64,000 bases of DNA from Thermomicrobiales bacterium (GCA_030447415.1 JAUJOZ010000012.1:60530-124529), one strand, 5' to 3'. Shown: positions 1-8,796, numbered from the stretch's first letter. The notes: generated by a model not told the origin, from the letters alone. Program-made: numbers and translations.

Positions 1-1
1 A

Positions 2-124
2 TTCGTGATGTGCGAGCAACTGCGCGTGTTCGCGGTCCAGCGGCTCCTCCGCCGACGGGGTGCCATCAGCGCCCAGACGCTTGATGAGATCGCATACCGG
101 CTGCGGATCTTGCTGGATTTGTGA
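2..124 (+). CDS. C-terminal end of a MazF/PemK-type mRNA interferase toxin (5' truncated by window)
   Basis: An open frame enters at base 2 and ends at TGA 122-124, giving about 40 residues. It begins FVMCEQLRVF and ends EIAYRLRILLDL, which matches the C-terminal helix region of MazF/PemK endoribonucleases (a 'C-D/E-Q-x-R' strand, then a leucine-rich last helix ending in LLxL). MazF toxins cleave mRNA and are neutralised by a MazE partner, which would lie upstream outside the window. The catalytic N-terminal part is not visible, so activity cannot be judged. The assignment rests on motif memory over a short stretch. Confidence 0.6.
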   Translation, partial: FVMCEQLRVFAVQRLLRRRGAISAQTLDEIAYRLRILLDL

Positions 125-186
125 GCGCCGTCGGGGCGAGATGCGAGCAACCTCAGGCCCCGGACGGTTGCGTGGGAAGCCGCGGC

Positions 187-810
187 TCAGCCGTGGCCCC
201 CGCCGGGCGTGGACCCGCCTGTCATCGCCGCCTGCCGCACGGCTTCGTGCAACTGATCCCAACGCAGCGGGTCGGGCGCCTGCTTCAGCACGAAGCTCAG
301 CCCGACTGACCTGCCGGCGTGCCGCTTGACGACCGCTCCCGGTATCACGCGGAACTCCCATTGGTTGAGGTCGAAGGCATCGTAACGCTGGCAGTCTCGA
401 CACGTCTGAATAGCGAAGACGAAGACATCGGCTCGTACGTCGGGAACGGCGCCGCGCGCGCCCGTCTCCTCTGACCATGCCCGTGCCGACAGCCGTCCGA
501 ATGAGAGGGTTGACAATCGGCGTTGCCGCCAACTCTGGCAGTACCTGGAGGACTTAACCTCGATCTTGATCCCTTCGGCAGAGGTGACGTCGAAGTCGGC
601 CCACTCGACGCGGAGCGGACTGGGGTCACCGACCGCCTTCGCGACGAGGAACTCAGCCAGCAGCGATCGGGTGGTGTTCATCCGGAGATCGCTGAGCGTC
701 CAGCGCCAGAAGTCCATGACCGTGGTACCGACCCCGATGAACTCCTCGGATCCATCCAGCGGACCGACGAGCGTGGGCTCGATCCACTCCAGGATTGCTG
801 ATCCAGCCAT
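187..810 (-). CDS. PD-(D/E)XK nuclease-like hypothetical protein
   Basis: A 207-residue protein. The frame stays open far upstream, but the ATG at 808-810 is preceded by GGAGG five bases away, and the protein starts with MAGSAILEWIEPTLVG. Around residues 85-100 there is 'EWADFDVTSAEG' followed by 'IKIEVKSSRY'. The Asp...Glu-X-Lys arrangement resembles a PD-(D/E)XK nuclease core, followed by a 'SWxQxRLS' segment seen in a widespread family of uncharacterised proteins. A nuclease role is inferred from this motif only; the target is unknown. It is convergent with the MazF tail and lies 44 bp downstream of the FAD oxidoreductase on the same strand, so the two could be co-transcribed. Confidence 0.6.
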   Translation of the reverse strand: MAGSAILEWIEPTLVGPLDGSEEFIGVGTTVMDFWRWTLSDLRMNTTRSLLAEFLVAKAVGDPSPLRVEWADFDVTSAEGIKIEVKSSRYCQSWRQRRLSTLSFGRLSARAWSEETGARGAVPDVRADVFVFAIQTCRDCQRYDAFDLNQWEFRVIPGAVVKRHAGRSVGLSFVLKQAPDPLRWDQLHEAVRQAAMTGGSTPGGGHG

Positions 811-854
811 CGCCGCCTCCGCGGCCCCACCCCCTGGACACCTAAAACGGAGCG

Positions 855-3800
855 CTAGACCGCGCCCTCCATGTTGCGCTTGGCCTGCGCCTCGGTCTCC
901 GATTCCGGGCTCACCGCCGCTGGCACCGGCTCCGGTGCTCGAGCGGTCCAGGTATGCCCCGGGGCGACGCGACCCGCCAGGATCTCCACGATGTGGCGCG
1001 TCGAGCGGTCGGTGAAGTGCTCGATCTGTTGCCGGCAGGAGACGCCGGCGACGCTGATGACCGTCTCCTTGGCCGCGGCGTTGACGGCCGGGAAGAGGCG
1101 CTCCTCCCCGATCGCGCGCGAGACGTCGTAGTGCTCGGCCTCGTACCCGAAGGAGCCGGCCATGCCGCAGCACCCGGCACCGCTCTCGGTCGGTCGGCAG
1201 CCGGCGGCGCGCAGGATCGCCAGCGACGGTCCTACCCCGATCAGCGCCTTCTGATGGCAATGGCCGTGGAAGAGGACCTGTGGCCCCGGCCCGCGCTTCC
1301 AGGCGATGCCGAGATCCTCGGCGGCGTGGAGCTTGGCCAGGAACTCGTCGAGCATGAAGGCTTGCTCCGCGACCGTCGTGACGTCGGCGTTGCGCGGCAG
1401 CAGGTCGGCGTACTCGTCGCGCAGTGTCAGGATGCAACTCGGCTCCGTGCCGACGATCGGGATGCCGCGCTTCGCGTACGGCGCCAGCAACGCCACGTTC
1501 TTTTTCGCCACCTTGCGCGCGTCGCCAATCAAACCCTTGGAGAGCATCGGCCGGCCGCAGCAAGCCCGGCGCTCCTCGACGATCACCTCGAATCCGGCCG
1601 CTTCCAGCAGCTTCACCGCCGCCAGCCCGATTCGCGGGTAGTTGTAGGTCGTGACGGTGTCGTGGAAATAGACCACCTGCCCGCGCGTCGGCCGCCCCGC
1701 CGGCTGGTGACGCCGGTGGGTGCGCCAGCGCTGGACGAAGGTCCGCCGCGCGAACGGCGAGAGGCGGCGCTCCGGGTGGACACCGAGGGCGCGCAGCACC
1801 GGTTTGGCGAGCGGCGTCCGCAGCCCGAGGTTAGCGGTCAGCGGCAGCTTCGAGGACAGCTTCGAGACGGTGTGGATGTGGCCGAAGACGCGCGCGCGCA
1901 AGGGCGTGCCGTTGGCGGCGTGGTAATGGGCGAGGTGCTCTGCTTTGATCTTCGCCATGTCGACGCTGGACGGGCACTCCGTCTTGCACGCCTTGCACGA
2001 GATGCACAGGTCGAGGACGTCGTAGGTGGCGCGTGAGGTGAAGTCGCTCCGGTCGAGCGCCTGGCCGGCCAGCGCGTTGCGCAGCGCGTTGGCGCGGCCG
2101 CGGGTGGTGTCCTGCTCGTCCTTGGTCGCCATGTAGGACGGACACATCGTCCCGGCCTTCAGCTTGCGGCAGACCCCGGCGCCGTTGCACATCTCGACCG
2201 CCCGCATGAAGCCCCCCTCGCGCGAGAAGTCGAGGTGAGTCTTCAGCTCCTTCGGCGCGTAGGCAGGGCCATAGCGAAGGTGCTCGGTCATCGGCGGGGC
2301 GTCGACCACCTTGCCGGGGTTCATCTTGCCCTGCGGGTCGAAGATCGCCTTGAATTCGCGCATCGCCCCGTAGAGATCGGGGCCGAAGATCGTCGGGTTC
2401 AGCTCCGACCGCTGCAGGCCATCACCGTGCTCACCGCTCATCACCCCGCCGAAGCGGCGCGCAAGGTCGGCGGCGGCGTGGGCCAGGTCGTTCATCGCCG
2501 AGATGCCCTGTACCGTCTTGAGGTTCAGGAGCGGCCGGATGTGGAGGCAGCCGGCGGAGGCGTGCGCGTAGTAGGCCGCAGTCGTGCCATGCGCCTTGAC
2601 CAGCGCCTCGACCGCACCGACGTACTCCGCCAGGTGCCCCACCGGGACCGACACGTCCTCGATCACCGGCACCGGCTTGGCATCGCCCCGCACGCTCATC
2701 AGCAGGCCGAGCCCCGCCTTGCGCACCGACCAGACGTCGGCCTGACGGGCGGCGTCGAGCACCCGCTGCGGATCGGCACTCAAACCCACCCGCTTGGCCG
2801 CTAGGTGGGCTTGCAGCCGGGCGCACTTCTGCTCCAGCTCGCGCTCGGTCTCGCCGTAGAACTCGACGGCGAGGACCGCTGCCGGGTCGCCCTCAATGAA
2901 GGCGATCTGGCGGGCGTAGCCCGGCTGCGAGCGCGTCAGGTTGACGAGCATCCGATCCATCAGCTCGATCGCCGACGGCTCCATCTCCAGGATCGTCGGC
3001 GTGGCGGCCATGGCGGCGACGAGGTCGTCGAACTGGAGGAGGACCAGCCCGGTGCGGGTGGGCGTCGGCACCAGGTCGAGCGTGACTTGAAGAGTCGTCG
3101 TCAGCGTCCCCTCGGAGGCGGCGAGGAGCCGCGCCGGGTTGAACGCTTCGTCCGGCTTGAGGAACTGGTCGAGCCCGTAGCCGGTGGCACGGCGCCAGTG
3201 AGGCGGGAAGTCGCGCGCGATCAGGTCGCAGTGCCGCTCCCGGAAGTCAAGCAGTTGGGCGAAGAGCCGCCCGGTCGGGTCGTCGAGCGCGGCGCGGCCG
3301 GCGAGCGCAGCCGGCGTCGCCGGCCCAAGCTCGATGGTGCCGCCGTCGTACGGGGCGATCCGGGCGGAGCGGACGTGATCGCTCGTCATCCCGTAGAGGA
3401 TGGAGTGGGCACCGGCCGAGTTGTTGCCGATCACCCCGCCGACGGTGGCGCGGTTGCCGGACGAAGGATCGGGGCCGAACATCAGCCCACTCGGCTTGAG
3501 GTGCTTGTTGAGCAGGTCGAGGTTGATCCCCGGCTCGACGGTGACGGTCCGCGTCGCGGCGTCGACATCGAGCACCCGCGTCAGGTACTTGGAAAAGTCG
3601 ATCACCAGCGCGGCGCCGACCGCCTGCCCGGCAAGCGAGGAACCGCCGCCGCGGGGCAGGAGCGGCACGCCGTGCGAGCAGGCCAATTCGATCGTCGCCA
3701 GGACGTCGTCGACCGTCCGCGGCAGCACCACGCCGATCGGCTCGATCTGGTAGTTCGAGGCGTCGGTCGCGTAGAGCATGCGCGCGACGCGGTCGAAGCG

Positions 3801-3944
3801 GACCTCGCCGGTCAGCCGTGCCGCGAGCTCCGTTTCCAGCACGCGTGCCGTCTCGACGGCCGCGCGGTCGGCGCGGCCATCGGTCCCGCCGCGGGAACCG
3901 GGAGGGGTGGTCTTCGCGGGCGCCGAGCGCAGCGTGGCGGCCAT
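855..3944 (-). CDS. FAD-binding and Fe-S oxidoreductase fusion (D-2-hydroxyacid dehydrogenase type, GlcD+GlpC-like/YdiJ-like)
   Basis: A 1029-residue two-part enzyme. The N-terminal half is a PCMH-type FAD domain (about residues 55-290: 'LPRGGGSSLAGQAVG', 'SSGNRATVGGVIGNNSAG') followed by the FAD-oxidase C-terminal domain (to about 560, with 'SGEHGDGLQRSE'). The C-terminal half is a ferredoxin/CCG module: Cys clusters CNGAGVCRK (about 585) and CISCKACKTECP (about 650), then two cysteine-rich CCG repeats (ACCGRP about 793, AGCCGMAG about 928). This is the architecture of D-lactate or D-2-hydroxyglutarate dehydrogenases that pass electrons from a 2-hydroxyacid through FAD and Fe-S clusters to a quinone or carrier. 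The substrate cannot be read from sequence. The ATG at 3942-3944 has an AGGAG upstream. It is divergent from the small cysteine-rich gene at 4207. Confidence 0.9.
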   Translation of the reverse strand: MAATLRSAPAKTTPPGSRGGTDGRADRAAVETARVLETELAARLTGEVRFDRVARMLYATDASNYQIEPIGVVLPRTVDDVLATIELACSHGVPLLPRGGGSSLAGQAVGAALVIDFSKYLTRVLDVDAATRTVTVEPGINLDLLNKHLKPSGLMFGPDPSSGNRATVGGVIGNNSAGAHSILYGMTSDHVRSARIAPYDGGTIELGPATPAALAGRAALDDPTGRLFAQLLDFRERHCDLIARDFPPHWRRATGYGLDQFLKPDEAFNPARLLAASEGTLTTTLQVTLDLVPTPTRTGLVLLQFDDLVAAMAATPTILEMEPSAIELMDRMLVNLTRSQPGYARQIAFIEGDPAAVLAVEFYGETERELEQKCARLQAHLAAKRVGLSADPQRVLDAARQADVWSVRKAGLGLLMSVRGDAKPVPVIEDVSVPVGHLAEYVGAVEALVKAHGTTAAYYAHASAGCLHIRPLLNLKTVQGISAMNDLAHAAADLARRFGGVMSGEHGDGLQRSELNPTIFGPDLYGAMREFKAIFDPQGKMNPGKVVDAPPMTEHLRYGPAYAPKELKTHLDFSREGGFMRAVEMCNGAGVCRKLKAGTMCPSYMATKDEQDTTRGRANALRNALAGQALDRSDFTSRATYDVLDLCISCKACKTECPSSVDMAKIKAEHLAHYHAANGTPLRARVFGHIHTVSKLSSKLPLTANLGLRTPLAKPVLRALGVHPERRLSPFARRTFVQRWRTHRRHQPAGRPTRGQVVYFHDTVTTYNYPRIGLAAVKLLEAAGFEVIVEERRACCGRPMLSKGLIGDARKVAKKNVALLAPYAKRGIPIVGTEPSCILTLRDEYADLLPRNADVTTVAEQAFMLDEFLAKLHAAEDLGIAWKRGPGPQVLFHGHCHQKALIGVGPSLAILRAAGCRPTESGAGCCGMAGSFGYEAEHYDVSRAIGEERLFPAVNAAAKETVISVAGVSCRQQIEHFTDRSTRHIVEILAGRVAPGHTWTARAPEPVPAAVSPESETEAQAKRNMEGAV

Positions 3945-4084
3945 GGGGAGACGTTCTCCTCGGGCGATGGGGACCGGCGCGCTGCGGTGGCGAAGCCGGC
4001 CCGGGGAGATGTTGGGCTAGCGCCGAGTGTAGCACCGCCGGGCGCCGGCGGGATGGCGGTGCTCGCTCTCAAGCCCGTGAACGA

Positions 4085-4098
4085 TTTCACTAATGAAA
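4085..4098. promoter_or_regulatory. Inverted repeat TTTCA-N4-TGAAA, possible operator
   Basis: TTTCACTAATGAAA is a perfect 5+4+5 inverted repeat and unusually A+T-rich for this DNA. It sits between two divergent genes, about 140 bp upstream of the FAD/Fe-S oxidoreductase and 30 bp upstream of the -35 box of the rightward promoter. It could bind a GntR- or IclR-like regulator of either gene. No regulator gene is adjacent. Confidence 0.3.
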
Positions 4099-4128
4099 AG
4101 TGCGATCGATTAGGGAGCGAAGATCGTG

Positions 4129-4157
4129 TTGCGAATTGGCCCGTATGGTTCTATCCT
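4129..4157 (+). promoter_or_regulatory. Sigma-70-type promoter for the small cysteine-rich gene
   Basis: TTGCGA (4129-4134), a 17-bp spacer and TATCCT (4152-4157). The predicted transcript starts near 4164, about 40 bases before the ATG at 4207. This rules out the in-frame ATG at 4126 as the start of the downstream gene. Confidence 0.5.
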
Positions 4158-4206
4158 ATGGGCCTCGCGCGATCCATTGCGGCGGGCGGAGAATGGGAGG
4201 AGCGCC

Positions 4207-4476
4207 ATGGCCGATGTCGAGCGCCCCAGCACGTTGGAAGCGGCGGAGATCCTCAGCCCAACGGTTCAGCGGATCATCGCGCATCTCTGCCAGGGGCCGT
4301 GCCACGCCTACGGCGTCGTACTGGAGTGGTGCGAGACCCGGGGCGACTGCTGCTACGCGATCTCGTGCCCCGGCTGCGACGAGCAGTTCGTCGTCGACGA
4401 GGACGAACTCAGCGAGTTGCGCCGCTGGACCGACGCCGAGGGCCACGCCCTCGTCTGCGGCGTCAACTGGGAGTGA
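4207..4476 (+). CDS. Small cysteine-rich protein, putative zinc-binding
   Basis: An 89-residue protein with no family I can name. The ATG at 4207 follows a GGGAGGAG ribosome binding site. Seven cysteines are concentrated after residue 30: C-x3-C, C-x5-CC, C-x2-C ('SCPGCDEQF') and one near the end. The CPxC knuckle next to 'FVVDEDELSELRRW' looks like part of a zinc ribbon followed by an acidic helix. It is monocistronic: its own promoter lies at 4129 and a GC-rich hairpin follows the stop. Function unknown. Confidence 0.7.
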   Translation: MADVERPSTLEAAEILSPTVQRIIAHLCQGPCHAYGVVLEWCETRGDCCYAISCPGCDEQFVVDEDELSELRRWTDAEGHALVCGVNWE

Positions 4477-4506
4477 CCCCCATCCGGACCCAGACGTAAC
4501 GGTGCT

Positions 4507-4529
4507 CCGCTCGCCCGAGTGGCGAGCGG
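4507..4529 (+). terminator. Hairpin downstream of the small cysteine-rich gene
   Basis: CCGCTCGCC, loop CGAGT, GGCGAGCGG: a perfect 9-bp GC stem 30 bases after the stop codon. No U-tract follows, so intrinsic termination is uncertain; it may instead stabilise the 3' end. Confidence 0.45.
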
Positions 4530-4855
4530 ATGCGCAAAGCTGCTAACCGCGTCCTCCGGGACGTCACGCCACCAGTGTCCCCGCCTCGTAGCGCGGACCG
4601 GGTGATCCGGCCCGCAGATCCCGTTTGCTCCAGGCGCCCGTCGAGGTCAGCGACCGGAGCTGCGACGAGAACGCCCACCGAGCAGAGGGCGACAGGCGTA
4701 CGGCCGAGGCGGATTGCCTGCATCAGCTCGGTCCGACTCGGGCCGCCCGACGACGTGTCTCCCCTCACGCTCCCTTGATGGACTCCCGCGCATCGAAAAC
4801 CGAGAACAAGACCCACTGGACAGCCTCTGGTACGCACCCCCGACAAAGCGGGGTG

Positions 4856-5010
4856 TCAGTTGAACGAGGCAGGGGGCTCGGTGACGAAGTCGCCCGCCTG
4901 CTCTATGGTCTCGATGGGCACAGCGGAGTGGGGGCGGGCCGACGCACCGGAGGCGCCGGCCTCGAGCACCGCCTTCCCCACGCTCCCCAAGACCTCGCGG
5001 CCGCCCGAGG
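4856..5010 (-). pseudogene. Possible remnant of a protein C-terminus
   Basis: The gap 4530-5064 has no convincing gene. On the minus strand a short open stretch ending at the TGA at 4856 reads 'AVPIETIEQAGDF' and 'TEPPASFN', which looks like genuine coding sequence (no Arg/Pro shadow composition) but has no start codon or upstream continuation. It could be the tail of a deleted gene. I do not recognise the family. Confidence 0.2.
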
Positions 5011-5064
5011 TGAGCGGACACGGCGATACCGTGGACGTCCTGTGTGGAGTGCCTCGGATCGCTC

Positions 5065-5361
5065 CTAGGTGGTCTGCTGGACGACCTGACGCAACTCCTC
5101 GATCCGGCTGGCGTAGTCGTTCTCGGTGATCGCCCGCACGTCCCAACTCATCAGGTCCATGTAGGGCTGGAGAAAGGCGGTCAGGTCGCGCGGGTCACCG
5201 ACCTCGACGAGCAGGAACCCGGCGCCGCCACCGGCGAGGTTGTACCAGCCTCGGATCCGCTCCGGGTGGTTCTCGCCGGCGTCGTGCTGCTGCACGAGCC
5301 GCTGGGCCACCTGGGCGCGGGTCGTCCCCGGGTACCACGTAAAGGCGCAGTAGAACAACAT
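5065..5361 (-). CDS. DUF3303-like small protein
   Basis: A 98-residue protein beginning MLFYCAFTWYPGT, with an ATG at 5359-5361. It has the pattern of short ferredoxin-fold alpha/beta proteins: an N-terminal strand, a helix 'RAQVAQRLVQQHDA', a central strand pair around 'GWYNLAGGGAGFLLVEV', a 'DLTAFLQPYMDLMSWDV' segment, and a C-terminal helix. This resembles the DUF3303 family, whose function is unknown. No signal peptide or catalytic motif is visible. The neighbour at 5669 is on the same strand but 307 bp away, so co-transcription is unclear. Confidence 0.65.
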   Translation of the reverse strand: MLFYCAFTWYPGTTRAQVAQRLVQQHDAGENHPERIRGWYNLAGGGAGFLLVEVGDPRDLTAFLQPYMDLMSWDVRAITENDYASRIEELRQVVQQTT

Positions 5362-5668
5362 CGTGACCTCCTCTGCGATGGTTTTGACGGCGGGCCCGCC
5401 TTGCCCCGTGCTGCAGTCCCGGCTCGCAGAATCGACGCCACGGTCGAAATCGCCGGCACTGCGCGGCCGTTGGGGGATCGCACGGGAGCCGGCGGATCGG
5501 GGAAAGCCCCCGCAGCGAGGGGGACGCCGCACCGCGATCGCGTGCGGCATCTGGTCGTGGGTCACGTGGGCGAGGACGTCCACCATGGCGGGAGATGCCA
5601 CGATGCGGCTCAGAGCGATGGGCATCGCCACGAGCGCACCGGCGATACGGTCCGCCGCAAGGCCACGG
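5362..5668. other. Intergenic, no feature seen
   Basis: 307 bp between two leftward genes. The open frames crossing it have shadow-type Arg/Pro/Ala composition. No promoter with two good boxes or strong hairpin was found. Confidence 0.5.
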
Positions 5669-6274
5669 TCATTTTCTCGGGCTCGGCTTCACGACGTGCG
5701 AGGGGCTCTGCCCGGACGACCAGACGACGCGACCGTTCGTGTCAAGCCACCGGTAGTCGGTCGGAGTGCCACGGAAGCCATCGAGGCGAACGGCAACCCC
5801 GGGAGGCGCGACCGGATACCGCCGCCATGCCGCGCCGACCCGAACCTCCAGCGCGACGATGCTTGGCGCGTTGACTTGGCCAAAAAGCTCGGTGGCCTTG
5901 TCGCATGCCTCGCCCATGATGCCGGTGCACCGCGCCACGTGCAGGCTCGCCGGCGCGTCGGTCGGTCCCACGGCGTACCAGAAGCCGGAGAGCTGCCAGG
6001 CGGGCGTTGGCGGCCAGTCGATCGAGATCCAGCCCGGAATGAGATGGTCGAAGACGATCCTCCCGCCGGCGAACGGGCTGCCGCGGAAGAGGATGTGGGG
6101 AACTCCGTCCCAGACCTCGTAGGCCAGCAACTCGCCGTGGGTGATTGCCGCCGCGCGTCCGCGCTCGGGAGGCCGCCCGAGCGCATCGCGCACCCCCGCG
6201 AGCGCGACGCAGACGAGCACGAGCCCCACGACCACGACGCTCCCAACGGCCAACCGACGTGACGGCGGCCGCAT
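5669..6274 (-). CDS. Putative exported or membrane-anchored protein of unknown function
   Basis: A 201-residue protein. Residues 8-26 form one hydrophobic segment ('VGSVVVVGLVLVCVALAG') after an Arg-rich start, as in a signal anchor. The remainder is a soluble domain with 'VWDGVPHILFRGSPFAGGRIVFDHLIPGWISIDWPP' character (read in pieces: VWDGVPHILF, DHLIPGWISIDW), many aromatic residues and two cysteines (about 118 and 125) that could pair outside the cell. I recognise no family. The start ATG at 6272-6274 is the one that gives the anchor at the extreme N-terminus. Confidence 0.65.
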   Translation of the reverse strand: MRPPSRRLAVGSVVVVGLVLVCVALAGVRDALGRPPERGRAAAITHGELLAYEVWDGVPHILFRGSPFAGGRIVFDHLIPGWISIDWPPTPAWQLSGFWYAVGPTDAPASLHVARCTGIMGEACDKATELFGQVNAPSIVALEVRVGAAWRRYPVAPPGVAVRLDGFRGTPTDYRWLDTNGRVVWSSGQSPSHVVKPSPRK

Positions 6275-6601
6275 TCGCTGCTCCCTCGTTTGCTACACTC
6301 CCGCCGGCTTCGTGCATCCCCCCTTAGAGGGATCGCTCCTTGGTCGGCTAGGCGCTGCGGTGGTGGCCGAGCAGGGGCGGGCACGTTCCGTGATGGGAGC
6401 GGTCCTGGTTGCCGTCGTTCCCCCGCCCCGGCCGGCACCTCGCCGTTGCCGCCCTCCCGCACCGCCGGACCTGGTTCCATCATTCCTTATGGACGGTCGG
6501 GTTGGCCCCCGGGTATCGGGGCGTCGCGCGCACGTCGGCCGTCGCCGGGTCGTCCCACGAGAGCGACACGCGCTTGGCGACGGGCGGGAGGCGATCACCC
6601 C
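6275..6601. other. Upstream region of the SDR gene; little recognisable
   Basis: 327 bp. It contains an extended -10 box at 6291-6299 (listed separately) and a G+C-rich leader before the SDR start. No riboswitch or RNA fold was recognised. Confidence 0.4.
6291..6299 (+). promoter_or_regulatory. Extended -10 box TGCTACACT
   Basis: TGCTACACT fits the extended -10 pattern TGnTAnnnT. No good -35 box precedes it. The same 9-mer occurs at 25629-25637 upstream of the GT-C gene, also on the plus strand. If used here, the SDR transcript would have a leader of about 300 nt. Confidence 0.35.
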
Positions 6602-7411
6602 ATGGCCGAGGCACGGTTCGATGTCGACCTGACGGGACGGCTGGCAATCGTCACTGGCGCCAGCCGGGGGCGGGGAATCGGCGCGGCGATCTGCCGGGCG
6701 CTGGCAGCACAGGGGGCCGATGTCCTCTTCACCCACTGGCGCGCCTACGACCGGACCCAGCCCCACGGCGGGGACGAGGACGGCCCGGTGGCCCTGGAGG
6801 CGGAGCTCCGCGGGATCGGTGCGCGGGCGGTTGGGGTGGAAGCCGACCTGGCCCGCGCCGAGACGCCGGCTCGGGTACTCGACGCGGCGGAGCGGCTCGG
6901 TCCGCCCGTCATCCTCGTCAACAACGCGGCGCACTCGACCCAGGAGGGCTACGAGACGCTCGACGCCGCCAGCCTCGACGCCCACCATGCCGTCAATGTC
7001 CGGGCGACGGCGCTCCTGTCTGTCGAGTTCGCGCGCCGCGTCGCCGCGCGGCCCGGCGGGTCGAACGGCCGCGCTGGTCGCATCATCAACCTCTCCTCGG
7101 GGCAGGGGCAGGGCCCCATGCCCGGCGAGCTGGCCTACGTCGCCTCGAAGGGCGCCGTCGAGGCGCTCACCCGCTCGTTAGCGGCCGGCGTCGCGCCGCT
7201 CGGCATCACCGTCAACGCCATCAACCCCGGCCCCACCGACACCGGCTGGATGACCGACGAGCTCAAGGCCGCCCTCTTGCCGAGGATGGGCCTCGGCCGG
7301 CTCGGCCAACCCGAGGACGCCGCGCGCCTGGTCGTCTTCCTCGCCAGCGATGCCGGCGCCTGGATCACGGGGCAGGTCATCCACTCCGAGGGCGGGTTCC
7401 TTCGGGGTTAG
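6602..7411 (+). CDS. Short-chain dehydrogenase/reductase (FabG-like SDR)
   Basis: A 269-residue classical SDR. The Rossmann cofactor site is TGASRGRGIG (about residues 18-27), the structural NNAA motif is near residue 104, and the catalytic Ser ('INLSSGQGQG') and Tyr-x3-Lys ('YVASKG') follow. The C-terminus has the usual 'INPGPTDTGWM' and 'ITGQVIHSEGGF'. Such enzymes reduce 3-oxoacyl groups or other ketones with NAD(P)H; the substrate here cannot be inferred. The ATG at 6602 is preceded by GGGAGG; the open frame upstream of it has shadow composition. An unusually long hairpin follows the stop codon, so the gene is likely monocistronic. Confidence 0.88.
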   Translation: MAEARFDVDLTGRLAIVTGASRGRGIGAAICRALAAQGADVLFTHWRAYDRTQPHGGDEDGPVALEAELRGIGARAVGVEADLARAETPARVLDAAERLGPPVILVNNAAHSTQEGYETLDAASLDAHHAVNVRATALLSVEFARRVAARPGGSNGRAGRIINLSSGQGQGPMPGELAYVASKGAVEALTRSLAAGVAPLGITVNAINPGPTDTGWMTDELKAALLPRMGLGRLGQPEDAARLVVFLASDAGAWITGQVIHSEGGFLRG

Positions 7412-7470
7412 GACGGGGGCCAGGCCGCCGGCGGTGGTCATTGGCGCCGCCGGCGGCCTGGTCCCCGTCC
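7411..7470 (+). terminator. Very long GC-rich hairpin after the SDR gene
   Basis: A 24-base arm at 7411-7434 pairs with 7447-7470 with one mismatch, around a 12-base loop. The arms start GGACGGGGGC and end GTCCCCGTCC. It overlaps the last base of the SDR stop codon. There is no T-tract, so it may act as a factor-assisted terminator or mRNA-stabilising structure. Confidence 0.55.
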
Positions 7471-7644
7471 CCATCCTGAGGGCACACGCCGCGTCGGGCG
7501 CGGCGCTTCTTGCGCTTCTCTATCGCCGGGCCGATGGTTGGACCGGCGCAGGGCGCGCTTGTGGTGTAGTGTGAGCGTAGGTCCTGTCGTCCCTGGCTCG
7601 GACCGGCGACCGACATCGGAGCGGCGCCGAAGGCGGGAGCGTCG

Positions 7645-8571
7645 TTGCTGGAGTTCGTCCTCGTCGTCATCGTCCTGCTGATCGCCCTCGCCGTCCTCGG
7701 CGGGGTTGCCATCTCGATGGCACGCGCCGGGGAAGGCACGCCCCCCCTTCCGAAACTAGACCGGCTGCGCGCGGCGCTGCCGGTGCGCCTGGACCCCGCC
7801 GGCTCCCCGGCGCAGGCTGCTCCCGCGGGCGGGGTCACGGGTGGCGCCGGCGGGACGCGGGCCGTTGAAGTCGAGCTTCGCGGGCTGCGGGAGGACCATC
7901 GGGCGGCGGCGCAGGGCCTCGAGGCGGCCGTCGCGCGACTCGAAACCCGCGTGGAGCAGGCGCAGCGGCGCGCGGGCGCGGAATTCGAGTCGGCATTGAT
8001 GGGGGCCCTCGACGGGCTCCGTCGTGACCTGGAGGCAACCCGGACGCGCCACGACGCCGCGCTGGAGCGGCTCCACGGGGAGCTGCACGGCGCGCTCAGC
8101 CGGCCGATGTCCGACGCGGGGCTGGCGCCGCAACGAGAGCGGCGGGCCGAGGCCACGGCCGAGCTCTACGGGCGGCTGGCGCGGTTCGAGGCGGCAATCG
8201 CCGCCGTCACCAACCCGGTTCTCCTCCCCGGGGAGCCGTACACCCCGCCGGCCGAGCTCCTGCCCGAGGCCCTCGCGTGGGAGCACTGGAAGGACGTCGG
8301 CGAGCGCGCGTTCGCCTTCGCCGAATACTTCAATGCCCACCGGATCGACCTCGCCGCGCCGGCCGCCCGCGACGCCGCTGCCTTCCTCACCGCGTTGCGG
8401 GAGCTGCTGACGCACGATCTCTACCCGAACCTGCGGCCAAACCCTTCGCCGGAGCAGCTTCAAACGGTGCGCACCGCGCTTGAGCGGCTCGCCCAGGATC
8501 TGCCGGTGCTGCGCGGGCGTCTGGAAGCGGACTACCGACGGCTGTTGCGTCCGGACGGAGGGGGAGCCTAG
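7645..8571 (+). CDS. Single-pass membrane protein with coiled-coil region, unknown function
   Basis: A 308-residue protein with a TTG start at 7645 preceded by AGGCGGGAG; no ATG/GTG allows the N-terminal anchor. Residues 2-25 are one strongly hydrophobic helix ('LEFVLVVIVLLIALAVLGG'). Residues about 70-165 are rich in Glu, Arg, Ala and Leu with heptad spacing, suggesting a coiled coil. The C-terminal part (about 200-300) is helical with 'EHWKDVGERAFAFAEYFNAHRIDL'-type segments (the aromatic core is WKDVGERAFAFAEYF). It resembles no named family I know. It could be a membrane-tethered scaffold. Confidence 0.65.
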   Translation: MLEFVLVVIVLLIALAVLGGVAISMARAGEGTPPLPKLDRLRAALPVRLDPAGSPAQAAPAGGVTGGAGGTRAVEVELRGLREDHRAAAQGLEAAVARLETRVEQAQRRAGAEFESALMGALDGLRRDLEATRTRHDAALERLHGELHGALSRPMSDAGLAPQRERRAEATAELYGRLARFEAAIAAVTNPVLLPGEPYTPPAELLPEALAWEHWKDVGERAFAFAEYFNAHRIDLAAPAARDAAAFLTALRELLTHDLYPNLRPNPSPEQLQTVRTALERLAQDLPVLRGRLEADYRRLLRPDGGGA

Positions 8572-8738
8572 AACGGTCTCGTCGCATAGGCCGCGTCAGT
8601 GAGCCGGAAGACAATTCCCTGAGTTATCGCGCTTGTCGCTCAGGATGCTCCGCCCTCGGCCACGGCGCGGAGTGACGCCTGCTCGGCTCCGTATTCGCCA
8701 TCTTCGACCGGTGGGGCATGACATTGGGGCAGCAACGC

Positions 8739-8796
8739 CGAACCGCCGGCCCCGAGCGCGGAGGGGATGGATCCCCACGCTCGCTGCCGGCGGTTC
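8739..8796. terminator. Long imperfect inverted repeat
   Basis: The outer arms GAACCGCCGGC and GCCGGCGGTTC are perfect; the inner parts pair imperfectly down to a GGAT/ATCC centre near 8768. It could be a bidirectional terminator or a folded RNA. Confidence 0.4.

Noticed and set aside
2805..4499. 564-codon plus-strand open frame opposite the FAD/Fe-S oxidoreductase
   Set aside because: No motif, basic composition, antisense to a gene with complete cofactor motifs.
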